Assembly (NCBI RefSeq): GCF_000787835.1
Contig: NZ_BBPP01000016.1
Location: 74,272 to 124,779, forward strand
From: Streptacidiphilus melanogenes
GTDB lineage: Bacteria > Actinomycetota > Actinomycetes > Streptomycetales > Streptomycetaceae
Length of the DNA: 50,508 nt
Direction of reading: 5' to 3'
The notes under the pieces were generated by a model. That model ran no database searches and was not told the DNA's origin. It saw nothing but the letters and a program-made list of their open reading frames with translations. This document shows, piece after piece, positions 8,031 through 16,573 of the stretch (positions are counted from its first letter, which is position 1; each line of letters starts with the position of its first letter). The translations under genes and the position numbers were made by a program.

Positions 8031-11024
8031 TCACTTGTAGTAGCCCTGCAGGTCGACCTGGAGCCGGGTGCCGGTGCTGCTGTAGACGCTCAACTGGCCG
8101 CCGCTGCTGAGCGGGACGAGCACCTCGTTGGAGGTGGTCTGGCCGGTCAGCCAGTACCAGTCCGCGTAGGAGGCGTGGCCGCCGCCGGTCGCGTAGGCCA
8201 GGCCGGAGCCCGAGCCGCCGGCGGTGGCGGAGGTGAGCGAGACCAGCGCGTACTTGGCGCCGGTCGGGACGCCCGCCTTGCCCACCACGGTGACCGCGGT
8301 GTTGCTGCCGGCCGCGACCTGGCTGTTGAACAGTCGGGTCGAGGTGACCGGCGTGAACTGGGTGGCCGCGCCGGTGCTGTAGTAGCCCTGCACGTCGGCG
8401 ACGACGTGGCTGGTGCCGGTGACGTAGACGCTGACCGTGCCGCTCGACGAGACGGGGACGACGGCCTGGTTGGCGACGTACGGGCCGCCGCTCATCCACG
8501 AGAGGTTGGTGGTGCCGGGACGGGTGGCGCCGCCCGCGTAGGCGGTGAAGTAGCCCGAGCCGGTGGAGTTGACCGAGCCGAGGTTCAGCACGACCGCCGA
8601 GACGCCCGTGCTGGGCACCCCGCCGCGGCCGGTGACCTGGAAGGTCACGGCCTTGTTGGTGAGGATCGAGGTGGTGCTGACGCCCACCGCGTGCCGGGTG
8701 TCCAGCAGGCGGGTCGGCGAGGCGACGGTGGTGAGCTTCGCGCCGCCCGTGGCGTTGCTGTAGTAGCCCATGACGTCGGCGGTCATGTGGATCGTCGCGT
8801 TGGAGTACAGGTCGATCACACCGTCGGCGGGCACGGGCACCGTGACCTGGACGCTGATCCGGCGGTTGGCGCCGGGCCAGGAGAGCTGCGGCGTCGCGGG
8901 CTTGGCGGCGCGGTCCGGGTAGACGGTCAGCTGACCGGCGCCGCCCACGGAGGCGACGGTGACGTCCAGCACCACGGAGGTGACGCCGGTGCTCGGCACG
9001 CCGTGCTGACCGGTGATCCTGACCGGCTCGGTGCCGTAGGCCGGCAGCGGACGGGTGGTCACGGCGCCGCTGACGCCCTGGCCGTAGCCGGTGTAGGTGT
9101 TGAGGAACCGGGTCGGCGCCGACAGCGCGTGGTAGGTGCCGGGGCCGGTCGCCGCGGTGCCCTTGGCGCCGCAGAGCGAGGAGACCAGGCCGCCCAGCTT
9201 CGGCGTGCCGAGGCCGGAGGCGAGGTCGTAGTTGGCGGCGGCGGCGTAGCTGGTCTGGCCGAGGTTGCGCATGCCGTTGTCGCCGGTGCGGATGTCGTAG
9301 TACCCGCCCGCGTAGCCCGAGCGGGCCGCGTCGTACAGTGCCGGGTTGAGGTAGCCCACCGGACCGTTGGTCTGGCAGCCGGCGCTGGAGTTGGCCTGGG
9401 CGACCAGCGCGGCCCAGGTCGGCGCGGCGCCGCTGGTGCCGCCGATGATCGACCAGGTCGGGTTGGCCGTGCTGCCGAAGATCAGCAGGTAGCCGGTGCG
9501 CGGGTCGGCGACCGCGGAGACGTCCGGGACGCTGCGGGTGCCCTGGCCGGTGACGCCGCCCTGGAAGGCGGGCGCCGGCCACTTGCCGGAGACGCCGCCG
9601 CCGCCGGCGGCGACGATGCCGGAGCCGTCGGTGGTGTTGTTCCACACCTTCTGGGCCAGCGTGCCGCCGGAGCCGGTCATGGTGGTGCCGCCGACGCCGG
9701 TGACGTACGGCTGGCTTGCCGGGTCGTCGACGCCGAGGGTCTTGGTGGCGCCGTCGGCGCCGAAGCAGTCCGAGGAGCCCGAGTCGCCGGCCGCGGCCAC
9801 GACGGTCTGCCCCTGGGCGGCCGCCTCGGCGAAGATGTTGGCCTCGGCGTTGCGCTGGGCGTCCGTGGTGTAGCCCTCGCACAGGCCCCAGCTGGACGAC
9901 AGGACCTGGGCCTTGTCGTCGGTCACCATCTGCTGGTAGACGTCGAGTTCGTTCTGCAGCGAGGGGCTGTTGTTGCTGTCCTGGCCCTCGTAGTCGATGA
10001 CCCCGGCGGCACCGGGCGCCAGACCGATGATGTCCTCGATGTCGAGCGCCGACTCCACACCGATGTGGGTGTTGTCCGGCGCCGAGTTACCCGCGGCGTT
10101 GCCGACCGGGACGATCGAGAAGGGCACCTTGGTGCCCATGCAGCTCTGGTAGGTGGCGATGCTGGCGGTGTCGACGGACTCCAGCTCGTAGACCGCGATG
10201 GTCTGGCCCTGGCCGGCGGTGGCGGAGGTGCTCAGACCGTACGCGGAGGCCAGCTGGGCCGGGCTGTAGTAGTTCCGGGTGTCGACCATGTTGTTGGCCG
10301 CGAGACTCGAGTCGATGCTCGGGCAGCTCGCCGTGCCGGTCGTGCGCGCGGTCGCGAGGCGGGGCTCGGCGGTGCGGCCGACGATCGGCTTGGCCTTGCC
10401 GTGCTTGCCGCTGGACCGGACGTGCGAGTCGACCGGGGCGAGGTCGGCCAGACCGGTCACACCGGAGATCACCGACGCCACGTCCGCCGGGAGCGACGGC
10501 GCCTGGGTGTTGGCGACGGTGGTGCGCCCGTCGGCCAGTTTGACCGAGTTGATGGTGGTTGCGAACGCCTTCGACGCCTGCGCCACGGTCGCGCTCACCG
10601 GGATGGTCAGCCCGTCAGCGGAGACGTGACCGGGCGTGAGCCCCTGGGCGCGCAGGGCGGCGGTGACCTTGTCGATCGTCGCCTTGGTGGGCCCGAACTC
10701 CCCGGCGAACTGACCCTTGGCCAGGTAGTGGTGGTAGAGCGGGCTGCCGGGCGTGGTCACGGCGTTGATGAAGGCGCTGAGCGCCTGCGGGTCGCGGGGC
10801 TGCAGGTTGACACCCAGGTGCAGCTGCTGCGCGGCGGGAGCGCCTCCGGTGGTGTGCGCGCTCGCGGGCAGATGCGGTGCGGCGCCCACACGCTGCGGGG
10901 ACGACCCCGCATCGGTGCTTGGGCCGCTGTCCGACGCGGACGCGTAGGCGAGGCTGCCGGTGACGCACAGAGCCGCGGCCAAGCCTGCGGATATGAGCCC
11001 GACCCGTCCGGCCTTGTTGGCCAT
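8031..11024 (-). CDS. Secreted S53 (sedolisin) peptidase with three C-terminal surface repeats
   Basis: 997 residues. A signal peptide (residues 1-27) precedes a pro-kumamolisin activation domain (about 50-190, LHLGVNLQPRD and SPLYHHYL) and a subtilisin-fold S53 domain (about 225-590). The catalytic Glu324 and Asp328 lie in VESALDIED and Ser531 in GGTSGAAP. The last 380 residues are three tandem units of about 125 residues. Each opens with R(L/F)(L/N) and has a GVPSTGV-like turn and a closing DV(M/Q)GYY-type motif. Such units occur in actinobacterial surface proteins. The start at 11024 follows AGGAGA with about 7-base spacing. S53 enzymes work at low pH on extracellular protein; here the repeats may hold the enzyme at the cell wall. 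Confidence 0.93.
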   Translation of the reverse strand: MANKAGRVGLISAGLAAALCVTGSLAYASASDSGPSTDAGSSPQRVGAAPHLPASAHTTGGAPAAQQLHLGVNLQPRDPQALSAFINAVTTPGSPLYHHYLAKGQFAGEFGPTKATIDKVTAALRAQGLTPGHVSADGLTIPVSATVAQASKAFATTINSVKLADGRTTVANTQAPSLPADVASVISGVTGLADLAPVDSHVRSSGKHGKAKPIVGRTAEPRLATARTTGTASCPSIDSSLAANNMVDTRNYYSPAQLASAYGLSTSATAGQGQTIAVYELESVDTASIATYQSCMGTKVPFSIVPVGNAAGNSAPDNTHIGVESALDIEDIIGLAPGAAGVIDYEGQDSNNSPSLQNELDVYQQMVTDDKAQVLSSSWGLCEGYTTDAQRNAEANIFAEAAAQGQTVVAAAGDSGSSDCFGADGATKTLGVDDPASQPYVTGVGGTTMTGSGGTLAQKVWNNTTDGSGIVAAGGGGVSGKWPAPAFQGGVTGQGTRSVPDVSAVADPRTGYLLIFGSTANPTWSIIGGTSGAAPTWAALVAQANSSAGCQTNGPVGYLNPALYDAARSGYAGGYYDIRTGDNGMRNLGQTSYAAAANYDLASGLGTPKLGGLVSSLCGAKGTAATGPGTYHALSAPTRFLNTYTGYGQGVSGAVTTRPLPAYGTEPVRITGQHGVPSTGVTSVVLDVTVASVGGAGQLTVYPDRAAKPATPQLSWPGANRRISVQVTVPVPADGVIDLYSNATIHMTADVMGYYSNATGGAKLTTVASPTRLLDTRHAVGVSTTSILTNKAVTFQVTGRGGVPSTGVSAVVLNLGSVNSTGSGYFTAYAGGATRPGTTNLSWMSGGPYVANQAVVPVSSSGTVSVYVTGTSHVVADVQGYYSTGAATQFTPVTSTRLFNSQVAAGSNTAVTVVGKAGVPTGAKYALVSLTSATAGGSGSGLAYATGGGHASYADWYWLTGQTTSNEVLVPLSSGGQLSVYSSTGTRLQVDLQGYYK

Positions 11025-11049
11025 GCTGGATCTCCTAAGACATGGTGAC

Positions 11050-11079
11050 GCCGCGTCAACCAGTGGAATGGGACGCGGC
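11050..11079 (-). promoter_or_regulatory. Hairpin in the leader of the S53 gene
   Basis: GCCGCGTC (11050-11057) pairs with GACGCGGC (11072-11079), giving an 8-bp stem with a 14-base loop, 25 bases before the start codon and just before its SD. It could affect translation; no known riboswitch class is recognised. Confidence 0.35.
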
Positions 11080-11126
11080 GGCATACCGGAGCGCGGAGGC
11101 GGTCCGGTGACTCCCCCAACAGTGAA

Positions 11127-11143
11127 ATAGAAAGTCTTTCTAT
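11127..11143 (-). promoter_or_regulatory. 17-base AT-rich palindrome, candidate operator of the S53 gene
   Basis: A perfect odd-centred palindrome, ATAGAAAG-T-CTTTCTAT, lies about 100 bases upstream of the S53 start. It stands out because it is AT-rich in DNA of roughly 72% GC. A dimeric repressor or activator site is the simplest reading; the regulator is unknown. Confidence 0.5.
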
Positions 11144-11193
11144 CAGCTTCGATCACTGCGCAAAACAGGGGGTGCCCAGGAAGCAGGAGAACG

Positions 11194-12597
11194 TTATGAC
11201 AACGAAGCTCCACGAACAGGAAGCATCAGCAAGGCGCAGGCCAGCAGCCCTGCGACTGCGGCACGTTCGCCCGATATGCCCGGTCCGAGCTGGAGAAACA
11301 GCGTCACCGCGGCGACGCCGAGGGCGGTACCGAGACCGCGCCCCATATTGACCATCCCGCCGCCGGTTCCGGCCGATTCGGCCGGGAACGCGCGCATGAC
11401 CATCGTGTTGTTGGCCGGGGTGAACACCCCCAGACCACACCCCAGCAGGCCGAGAACGAGCGGCAGTGCCGTCGTGTCGAGGGGGAGCACCAGCATCAGC
11501 GCGAGCGCGAGCAGGCAGAGCAGCGAGCCGGCCCGGGCCCGCGCCCGGTCCGTGAGGGAGGCCGGCAGCAGCCGGTCCGCGGTCGTCGCGGCGAGCGCGA
11601 AGCCGAGCGGCAGCGCCGTCAGCACCAGGCCCGCCGTCACCAGGCCGACGCCCTGGCGGGCCAGCACCACCGGCACCAGCACCAGCGGCCCGAACAGCAC
11701 CAGGTAGCCGCTCATGCCCGCGAGCAGTCCCCGCCCGTGCGAGCGCAGCAGCAGCGGATCAACCAGGGGTTGCGGCGTCTCGGCCTGACGTCGCATCAAC
11801 GCCCACCCGGCCGCGACGGATGCGACGCCCAGGGCCGCCGCCGTCCACAGCGGCCAGCCGAGACCGGAGACGACCGAGACCGCGAGCAGCAGCCCCGTCG
11901 CGGCCGTCGCCAGCAGCGCCACGCCGAGCCCGTCCACGCGGGCGCCGGCACAGCGGCGGTGCGTGCGCGGCAGCAGGTAGTGCCCGGCGACGAGCGAGAG
12001 CACGCCGACCGGGACGTTGACCAGGAAGACCCAGCGCCACCCCAGCGTCGCGACGATCGCCCCGCCGACGGTCGGGCCGAGCGCCAGACCGAGGGCCTGC
12101 CCGGCGGCCTGCATCCCGAGCGCGGTCCGCATCCGCCCCGGCGGCGCCGAGGTCGTCACCAGCGCGACGCTGTTCGCCTGCATCAGGGCCGCGCCGAGCG
12201 CCTGCACCACGCGGAACACCACCAGCACCGCGAGTCCGGGCGCGAGCCCGCAGGCCGCGGAGGCCACGGTGAAGACACCGAAGCCGTAGAGGTACATCAG
12301 CTTGCGACCGTGCGCGTCGGAGAAGCGGCCGACCGGCACGAGCAGCGCGACCAGCGTCAGCAGGTAGGCGAGCGAGACCCACTCGACGGCGGCCGGGGAG
12401 GCGTGGAAGCCCCTGCCGAGCGCCTGGTAGGTGAGGGTCACGATGCTGGCGTCGAGCTGACCCATGAACGCCCCGAAGCACACCGTCGCCACGGCGAGCC
12501 GCCACGCCCAGCTGCGCCTGCGGATGACGTCGGGCCGCGGGCGCTCCTTGGTGAGGAGATCCCACCCGCGGGGTATCGGGGCGTCGCTGAGGGTCAC
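11194..12597 (-). CDS. MFS drug exporter, DHA2 (EmrB/QacA) type
   Basis: 467 residues with about 14 predicted membrane helices. Motif A is recognisable after helix 2 (VGRFSDAHGRKLMYL), and motif C in helix 5 has the form LALGPTVGGAIV, typical of drug/proton antiporters. An Asp in the first helix (FGAFMGQLDASIV) fits the DHA2 family. No TetR or MarR gene adjoins it. The GTG start has almost no leader: TAAAGT at 12604-12609 lies 6 bases before it, so the mRNA may be leaderless. Substrate cannot be told from the sequence. Confidence 0.9.
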   Translation of the reverse strand: MTLSDAPIPRGWDLLTKERPRPDVIRRRSWAWRLAVATVCFGAFMGQLDASIVTLTYQALGRGFHASPAAVEWVSLAYLLTLVALLVPVGRFSDAHGRKLMYLYGFGVFTVASAACGLAPGLAVLVVFRVVQALGAALMQANSVALVTTSAPPGRMRTALGMQAAGQALGLALGPTVGGAIVATLGWRWVFLVNVPVGVLSLVAGHYLLPRTHRRCAGARVDGLGVALLATAATGLLLAVSVVSGLGWPLWTAAALGVASVAAGWALMRRQAETPQPLVDPLLLRSHGRGLLAGMSGYLVLFGPLVLVPVVLARQGVGLVTAGLVLTALPLGFALAATTADRLLPASLTDRARARAGSLLCLLALALMLVLPLDTTALPLVLGLLGCGLGVFTPANNTMVMRAFPAESAGTGGGMVNMGRGLGTALGVAAVTLFLQLGPGISGERAAVAGLLACALLMLPVRGASLS

Positions 12598-12603
12598 ACC
12601 TCG

Positions 12604-12609
12604 ACTTTA
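12604..12609 (-). promoter_or_regulatory. -10-like element, possible leaderless promoter of the MFS gene
   Basis: TAAAGT on the minus strand ends 6 bases before the GTG at 12597, placing +1 at or next to the start codon. No convincing -35 hexamer is seen. Confidence 0.3.
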
Positions 12610-12745
12610 CCTCTGTCACCGACATAATCGGAAGAGGAGCACCTCTCACTCCGATGAGGGTGGGGGCGAGGCCGGGCAGGACGCGGTAGCGAAGCTGTGA
12701 CCGGCCGATCACGGAACCCATAGGCGGGCGGGGGAGTCTGGTTGC

Positions 12746-12859
12746 ATGGAGCCCAGCACCCGGACCCACGCCCTGACCGCCGCCGCGGTGATCCTCACCG
12801 CGGGCTTCACACTCGCCACCACCTGCCTGCCGAGCTCGGCGCACGCGGCCGAGCCCGCG
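12746..12859 (+). pseudogene. Signal-peptide fragment of a lost secreted protein
   Basis: After GGGGAG (12731-12736) an ATG opens a convincing signal peptide: hydrophobic core LTAAAVILTAGFTLATTCL and a cleavage site after SSAHA. Nearly every codon from 12746 to 12859 ends in G or C. The bias then stops abruptly (next codons GGA AGG TCT AGA CCA), although the frame stays open to 12976, overlapping the next gene out of frame. I read this as the 5' end of a secreted-protein gene cut off at about 12860. A tiny secreted peptide is the alternative. Confidence 0.4.
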
Positions 12860-12860
12860 G

Positions 12861-12896
12861 GAAGGTCTAGACCAGCGGCTGCGCAGTCGCTAGCCT
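12861..12896 (+). promoter_or_regulatory. Candidate DasR operator (dre) over a leaderless promoter
   Basis: The site at 12861-12876 contains the full core GGTCTAGACC (12864-12873) followed by AG. It matches the published Streptomyces dre consensus ACTGGTCTAGACCAGT at 12 of 16 positions. TAGACC at 12868-12873 also serves as a -35. After 17 bases TAGCCT (12891-12896) fits a -10, and +1 would fall on or beside the GTG at 12904. DasR would then block the -35. DasR represses N-acetylglucosamine and chitin genes until aminosugar phosphates appear. Confidence 0.6.
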
Positions 12897-12903
12897 CGGG
12901 GCC

Positions 12904-14070
12904 GTGGAGTCCTCCGTCCTCGCCTTCGCCGTCGACCTCCTGGACGAGGGCGCAGACCCCTTCTTCGGGAACCTGAGCGACCGCGCCTGCGTCGGTGGCG
13001 TGACGCTCGCGTCCGTCTACCACGCGGCGCGGGACGTGTTCCCGCACAACCCGCGACGGGTGGTCCGCTACCTCGAACCCGGGGCCGCCTACTTCCGGCC
13101 GGACCCGGCCGCCTGGCGCGGGCTGCGACTGCGCCCGCGCGCCTCCGCCGCGATCGGCGACACCGACCCCTTCGCGCTCGCCTCGGCGGAGGCCGCGCGC
13201 CGCGGCATGAAGCTGCACGCCTGGACCGTCTTCCTGCACAACGACCGGCTCGGCTTCGAGCACCCGCAGTGCGCGCCGGAGAACGCCTTCGGCGACCGCC
13301 ACCTGACCGAGCTCTGCCCGGCCGACCCGGAGGTGCGGGAGTACGTGCGGACCCTCGTCGGCGAACACGCCCGTTACGGGGTGGACGCGATCCGCGCGGA
13401 ATCCCTGCACTTCCACGGCCTGCGCCACGGCTACCACCACGAACGCTACTTCGAACGGCTCGGCCCGATCGCCGAAGCCCTGCTCGGCCTCTGCTTCTGC
13501 GCCCACTGCCGCGCCGCCGCCCGCGCGGTCGGCGTCCCGGCCGACGAGGTGCGCGCGCAGGTCCGGCGGGAGATCCGCGCGTGCCTCGACGACGAGAGCG
13601 CCTCCCCCACCCCGCTCGCCGAGATCGCGGACGGCGCGCTGGCCGCGTACGTCGACGCGTCCGCCGCGACCGTCACCTCGCTCGCCGCCGAGGCCGCGGA
13701 GGTCGCCGAGGCGGGCGGCATGCGGCTGACCTTCATGGACGGCGGCGGACCGGGAAGCGGCTGGCTCGCCGGCATCGACCTGCCGGTCCTCGCCGGGACG
13801 GTCCACGGGATCGAGACGCTCGGCTACGCGCCGACCGCGGCTCAGGTGCGCGAGAAGGTGGCCGCGTTCGCGCTCCACGGGGTGCGGCCGTCCTCCCTCG
13901 CGGTGATCCTGCGCCCGATGGCCGAGGACTGCGACAGCGCCGAGAACCTCGCAACGAAGATCGACATCCTGCGCGAGCTGGGTGTTCCCGAAGTGGAGTT
14001 CTACCACTACGGCCTGATGCGGCTGTCCTCACTCGACCGGATCGGCGCGGCGCTCAGCCATTCACGGTAG
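12904..14070 (+). CDS. Putative barrel-type glycoside hydrolase-like protein
   Basis: 388 residues, no signal peptide. The pattern of short beta strands ending in acidic or aromatic residues suggests a TIM barrel. Examples are RGMKLHAWTVFLHNDR, YGVDAIRAESLHFHG and the late strand segment VEFYHYG. It resembles the broad group of hypothetical glycosidases (GHL type) found in actinobacteria, but I cannot place it in a numbered family. One CxxC (CFCAHC, about residue 198) may bind metal. The GTG start coincides with the predicted +1. A DasR-like operator directly upstream suggests a link to aminosugar or chitin metabolism. The catalytic acid cannot be named with confidence. Confidence 0.6.
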   Translation: MESSVLAFAVDLLDEGADPFFGNLSDRACVGGVTLASVYHAARDVFPHNPRRVVRYLEPGAAYFRPDPAAWRGLRLRPRASAAIGDTDPFALASAEAARRGMKLHAWTVFLHNDRLGFEHPQCAPENAFGDRHLTELCPADPEVREYVRTLVGEHARYGVDAIRAESLHFHGLRHGYHHERYFERLGPIAEALLGLCFCAHCRAAARAVGVPADEVRAQVRREIRACLDDESASPTPLAEIADGALAAYVDASAATVTSLAAEAAEVAEAGGMRLTFMDGGGPGSGWLAGIDLPVLAGTVHGIETLGYAPTAAQVREKVAAFALHGVRPSSLAVILRPMAEDCDSAENLATKIDILRELGVPEVEFYHYGLMRLSSLDRIGAALSHSR

Positions 14071-14079
14071 GCTCTCCGT

Positions 14080-14376
14080 GTGATCTTCAAGCGCATCGGA
14101 AACGGGCGGCCGTATCCCGACCACGGCCGGGTCAGCACCCGTGAGTGGGCGGACGTCGCTCCGCGCCCGGTCCGCCTCGATCAGCTCGTGACGACGAAGG
14201 GCCAGCTCGACCTGGAGACCCTGCTCGCCGAGGACTCGACCTTCTACGGGGACCTCTTCGCCCACGTGGTGAAGTGGCAGGGCGACCTCTACCTCGAGGA
14301 CGGGCTGCACCGCGCGGTCCGCGCGGCGCTCCAGCAGCGCCAGGTGCTGCACGCCCGCGTGCTCGAACTGGACTGA
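14080..14376 (+). CDS. Conserved small protein of unknown function
   Basis: 98 residues, no signal or membrane segment. It starts MIFKRIGNGRPYPDHGR and contains LDLETLLAEDSTFYGDLFAHV. Close relatives sit next to the LytR_C gene in Streptomyces, and I recall some being labelled VapB-family antitoxins. No toxin gene lies beside it here, so a toxin-antitoxin role is not supported. It begins 9 bases after the previous gene and may be co-transcribed with it. Confidence 0.7.
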   Translation: MIFKRIGNGRPYPDHGRVSTREWADVAPRPVRLDQLVTTKGQLDLETLLAEDSTFYGDLFAHVVKWQGDLYLEDGLHRAVRAALQQRQVLHARVLELD

Positions 14377-14542
14377 ACGGGTTCACTGATCATCCGTTAG
14401 TACTCCTGGACGGGCGCGCGGCTGGTCGTCGGGGCTACTGTGAGCAACGACACCCGAACCACGGCCGACCTTCGGCGCGGTACGACTTCGTACTGCCTGC
14501 GCACTGGTAACGGCCGCCCAGCGCACAAGGGGGCAACCCGCG

Positions 14543-15283
14543 GTGAGCATGCTGACTCCCCCCGGCCTCAAGGGAAAGCAGTACCGCATCAGCGGCAAGG
14601 CGTACCCCCGCCTCGCCCGCCCGGGCCAGAAACGACGTCGGGTGTTCCAGGTGATCGGGGCCGTCGTCGCACTGGCCCTGATCGGCTGGGGCACGGTCCA
14701 GCTGGTGACCGTCTTCGGCTCGAAGAAGAAGCCGACCGCCGCCGCGGACGGTCACTGCGTCCGCCCGGCCACGGCCAGGGCCGCCGGTGACGCGGCGAAG
14801 CCCTCCGCGAGCCCGGACGCCTCGGCGTCCGCGTCCGGCCCGGCGGCGTCCGGCTCGGCCTCGGCCGGCGCCTCGGCATCCGCCGCGCCGAGCCTGATGG
14901 CCCTGCCGGCCGGCGTGCCGCAGCCGTCCACCTTCACGGTGAACGTCTACAACGCCACCAACCACGCCGGGCTCGCCGGCCAGACGGCCAAGCTGCTCGC
15001 CCAGCGCGGCTTCAAGATCGGCAAGGTCGCCAACGCCCCGGCCCCGCTGGAGGGCAAGGTGACCGGCACGGCCCAGGTCATGGGCGCGAACGCGAGCAAG
15101 GCCGCGATGCAGCTCGTCGGCTCCGAGGTCTCGGGCGCGAGCACGGCCATGGACACCCGCACCGACGGCACCGTCGACCTGGTGATCGGCAACGGCTTCA
15201 CCGCGCTGCAGAGCCCGGCCCAGGCCGCGCAGGCGCTGACCCTCGCCGTCAACCCCTCCCCCACGGCCGGCGCCCGCTGCTGA
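14543..15283 (+). CDS. LytR C-terminal domain membrane protein
   Basis: 246 residues. A basic N-terminus is followed by one membrane helix at about 33-55 (FQVIGAVVALALIGWGTVQLV), an Ala/Ser-rich linker and a LytR_C domain from about residue 130 (FTVNVYNATNHAGLA, LLAQRGFKIGKVANAP). LytR_C domains accompany cell-wall polymer transferases; this protein lacks the catalytic LCP domain, so it is probably an accessory envelope protein. GTG 14543 is used, with ATG 14549 as alternative. It converges on upp, with a strong hairpin between. Confidence 0.85.
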   Translation: MSMLTPPGLKGKQYRISGKAYPRLARPGQKRRRVFQVIGAVVALALIGWGTVQLVTVFGSKKKPTAAADGHCVRPATARAAGDAAKPSASPDASASASGPAASGSASAGASASAAPSLMALPAGVPQPSTFTVNVYNATNHAGLAGQTAKLLAQRGFKIGKVANAPAPLEGKVTGTAQVMGANASKAAMQLVGSEVSGASTAMDTRTDGTVDLVIGNGFTALQSPAQAAQALTLAVNPSPTAGARC

Positions 15284-15299
15284 GCCGCGCCTGACACGG

Positions 15300-15335
15300 A
15301 CCGGGGACCCCGAGCTCAGGCTCGGGGTCCCCGGT
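15300..15335. terminator. Bidirectional terminator between LytR_C gene and upp
   Basis: A perfect 16-bp stem (15300-15315 and 15320-15335) with a 4-base loop and TTTC on the plus-strand side. Confidence 0.9.
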
Positions 15336-15360
15336 CTTTCGGTCTGCGCGCGCCCCCGGT

Positions 15361-15999
15361 TCAGTCCCCGGCGGTGCCGTAGAGGCGGTCGCCCGCGTCA
15401 CCGAGGCCGGGGACGATGTAGCCGTGCTCGTTGAGGTGGTCGTCCACCGCGGCGGTGACGATCGTGACCGGCATCCCGGCCAGCTCCTTCTCCAGCACCG
15501 CGACACCCTCCGGCGCGGCCAGCAGGCAGATCGCGGTGACGTCGGTCGCGCCGCGCTCGATCAGCAGGCGGATCGCCGCGACCAGGGTGCCGCCGGTGGC
15601 GAGCATGGGGTCCAGCACGTACACCTGACGGCCCGAGAGGTCGTCCGGCATCCGGGTGGCGTAGGTGGAGGCCTCGAGGGTCTGCTCGTTGCGGACCATG
15701 CCGAGGAAGCCCACCTCGGCGGTCGGCAGCAGCCGGGTCATGCCGTCGAGCATGCCGAGGCCGGCGCGCAGGATCGGCACCACCAGCGGGCGCGGGTAGC
15801 TGAGCTTGACGCCCGTGGTGACCGCGACCGGGGTGGTGATCTCCACCTGCTCGGTCCGCACGTCCCGGGTGGCCTCGTAGGCCAGGAGCGTCACCAGCTC
15901 GTCCGTCAGGCGACGGAAGGTGGGGGAGTCGGTGCGCTCGTCACGCAGGGTGGTCAGCTTGTGGGCGACCAGGGGGTGGTCCAGGACATGAATCCGCAT
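15361..15999 (-). CDS. upp: Uracil phosphoribosyltransferase
   Basis: Converts uracil and PRPP to UMP in pyrimidine salvage; cytosolic. 212 residues, the usual length. Clear family motifs are [20 protein letters not shown] near residue 70, the PRPP loop [13 protein letters not shown] near 128, and the C-terminal uracil-binding segment [18 protein letters not shown]. It ends 26 bases from a bidirectional terminator. The gene has no operon partner. Confidence 0.97.
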   Translation of the reverse strand: MRIHVLDHPLVAHKLTTLRDERTDSPTFRRLTDELVTLLAYEATRDVRTEQVEITTPVAVTTGVKLSYPRPLVVPILRAGLGMLDGMTRLLPTAEVGFLGMVRNEQTLEASTYATRMPDDLSGRQVYVLDPMLATGGTLVAAIRLLIERGATDVTAICLLAAPEGVAVLEKELAGMPVTIVTAAVDDHLNEHGYIVPGLGDAGDRLYGTAGD

Positions 16000-16135
16000 G
16001 GGACGACATTAACCGAGCGAAACCGGTCCATCCCCCAAGCTCGCAGCACCCCGTCCGTGCACCGCACTGGTGGCCTGGGCAGGAGGGAGAGAGAGTTGGG
16101 GGAACGGACAAGCGACCCGCAGGGGTGACCGCCGA

Positions 16136-16366
16136 ATGCCGAAGTCGAAGCGGACCGCGAAGCGCGCGGCCGACGAACGAGTGGAGCCTCCTGTGGAGGG
16201 CTCCGCCGACGGGCCCGCCGAGGATCCCGCCGAGCGTCGCCGCCGCCGCGCCGTCTTCCTGCGCGAGCTCGCAGAGGCCCGGGCGCTGCGAGAACGGGTC
16301 CAGCCGCGGCGCACCAAGGCGATGCGGCTGCGCCAGGCCGCCCGGATGCGCACGTTCCGCTTCTGA
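16136..16366 (+). CDS. Small highly basic conserved protein
   Basis: 76 residues, dominated by Arg, Lys, Glu and Ala (start MPKSKRTAKRAADERVEPP, core AERRRRRAVFLRELAEARAL). It is predicted helical with no membrane segment. AGGGG lies about 10 bases before ATG 16136; the frame is open upstream but without coding bias. A similar small basic protein sits between upp and the tadA pair in Streptomyces. The charge suggests nucleic-acid or ribosome contact, which is an inference. Confidence 0.6.
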   Translation: MPKSKRTAKRAADERVEPPVEGSADGPAEDPAERRRRRAVFLRELAEARALRERVQPRRTKAMRLRQAARMRTFRF

Positions 16367-16573
16367 TCGGACACGGATCGGTCAAGGATCCGTCGCCCAG
16401 CCGTCTTCTGGCGGTGGATCTCGCCAACTCCTCGACACGACCTGGGAAGACGCGCGGCGGAACACTCCCCGGAGTGCACCGCTTTCTGTCACGATGCCGA
16501 TGGGGAGTCCGTACGTGGAGACCCTGGACCGCACCGACCGGTCCTAACGGCCGAAGACCTGGGAGAGTCGCTG

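Noticed and set aside
7764-11048. Open frame of 1094 codons on the plus strand
   Set aside because: It lies antisense to the S9 and S53 peptidase genes, has a biased composition (Gly, Arg, Val, Asp repeats) and no domain; it is a by-product of high GC.
12709-14007. Minus-strand frame of 432 codons over the barrel-protein gene
   Set aside because: No motif, and the plus-strand frame has strand-like TIM-barrel pattern and a promoter.
14080-14376. Toxin-antitoxin system
   Set aside because: Homologues are sometimes labelled VapB-like, but no toxin gene adjoins and the gene is part of a conserved housekeeping block.
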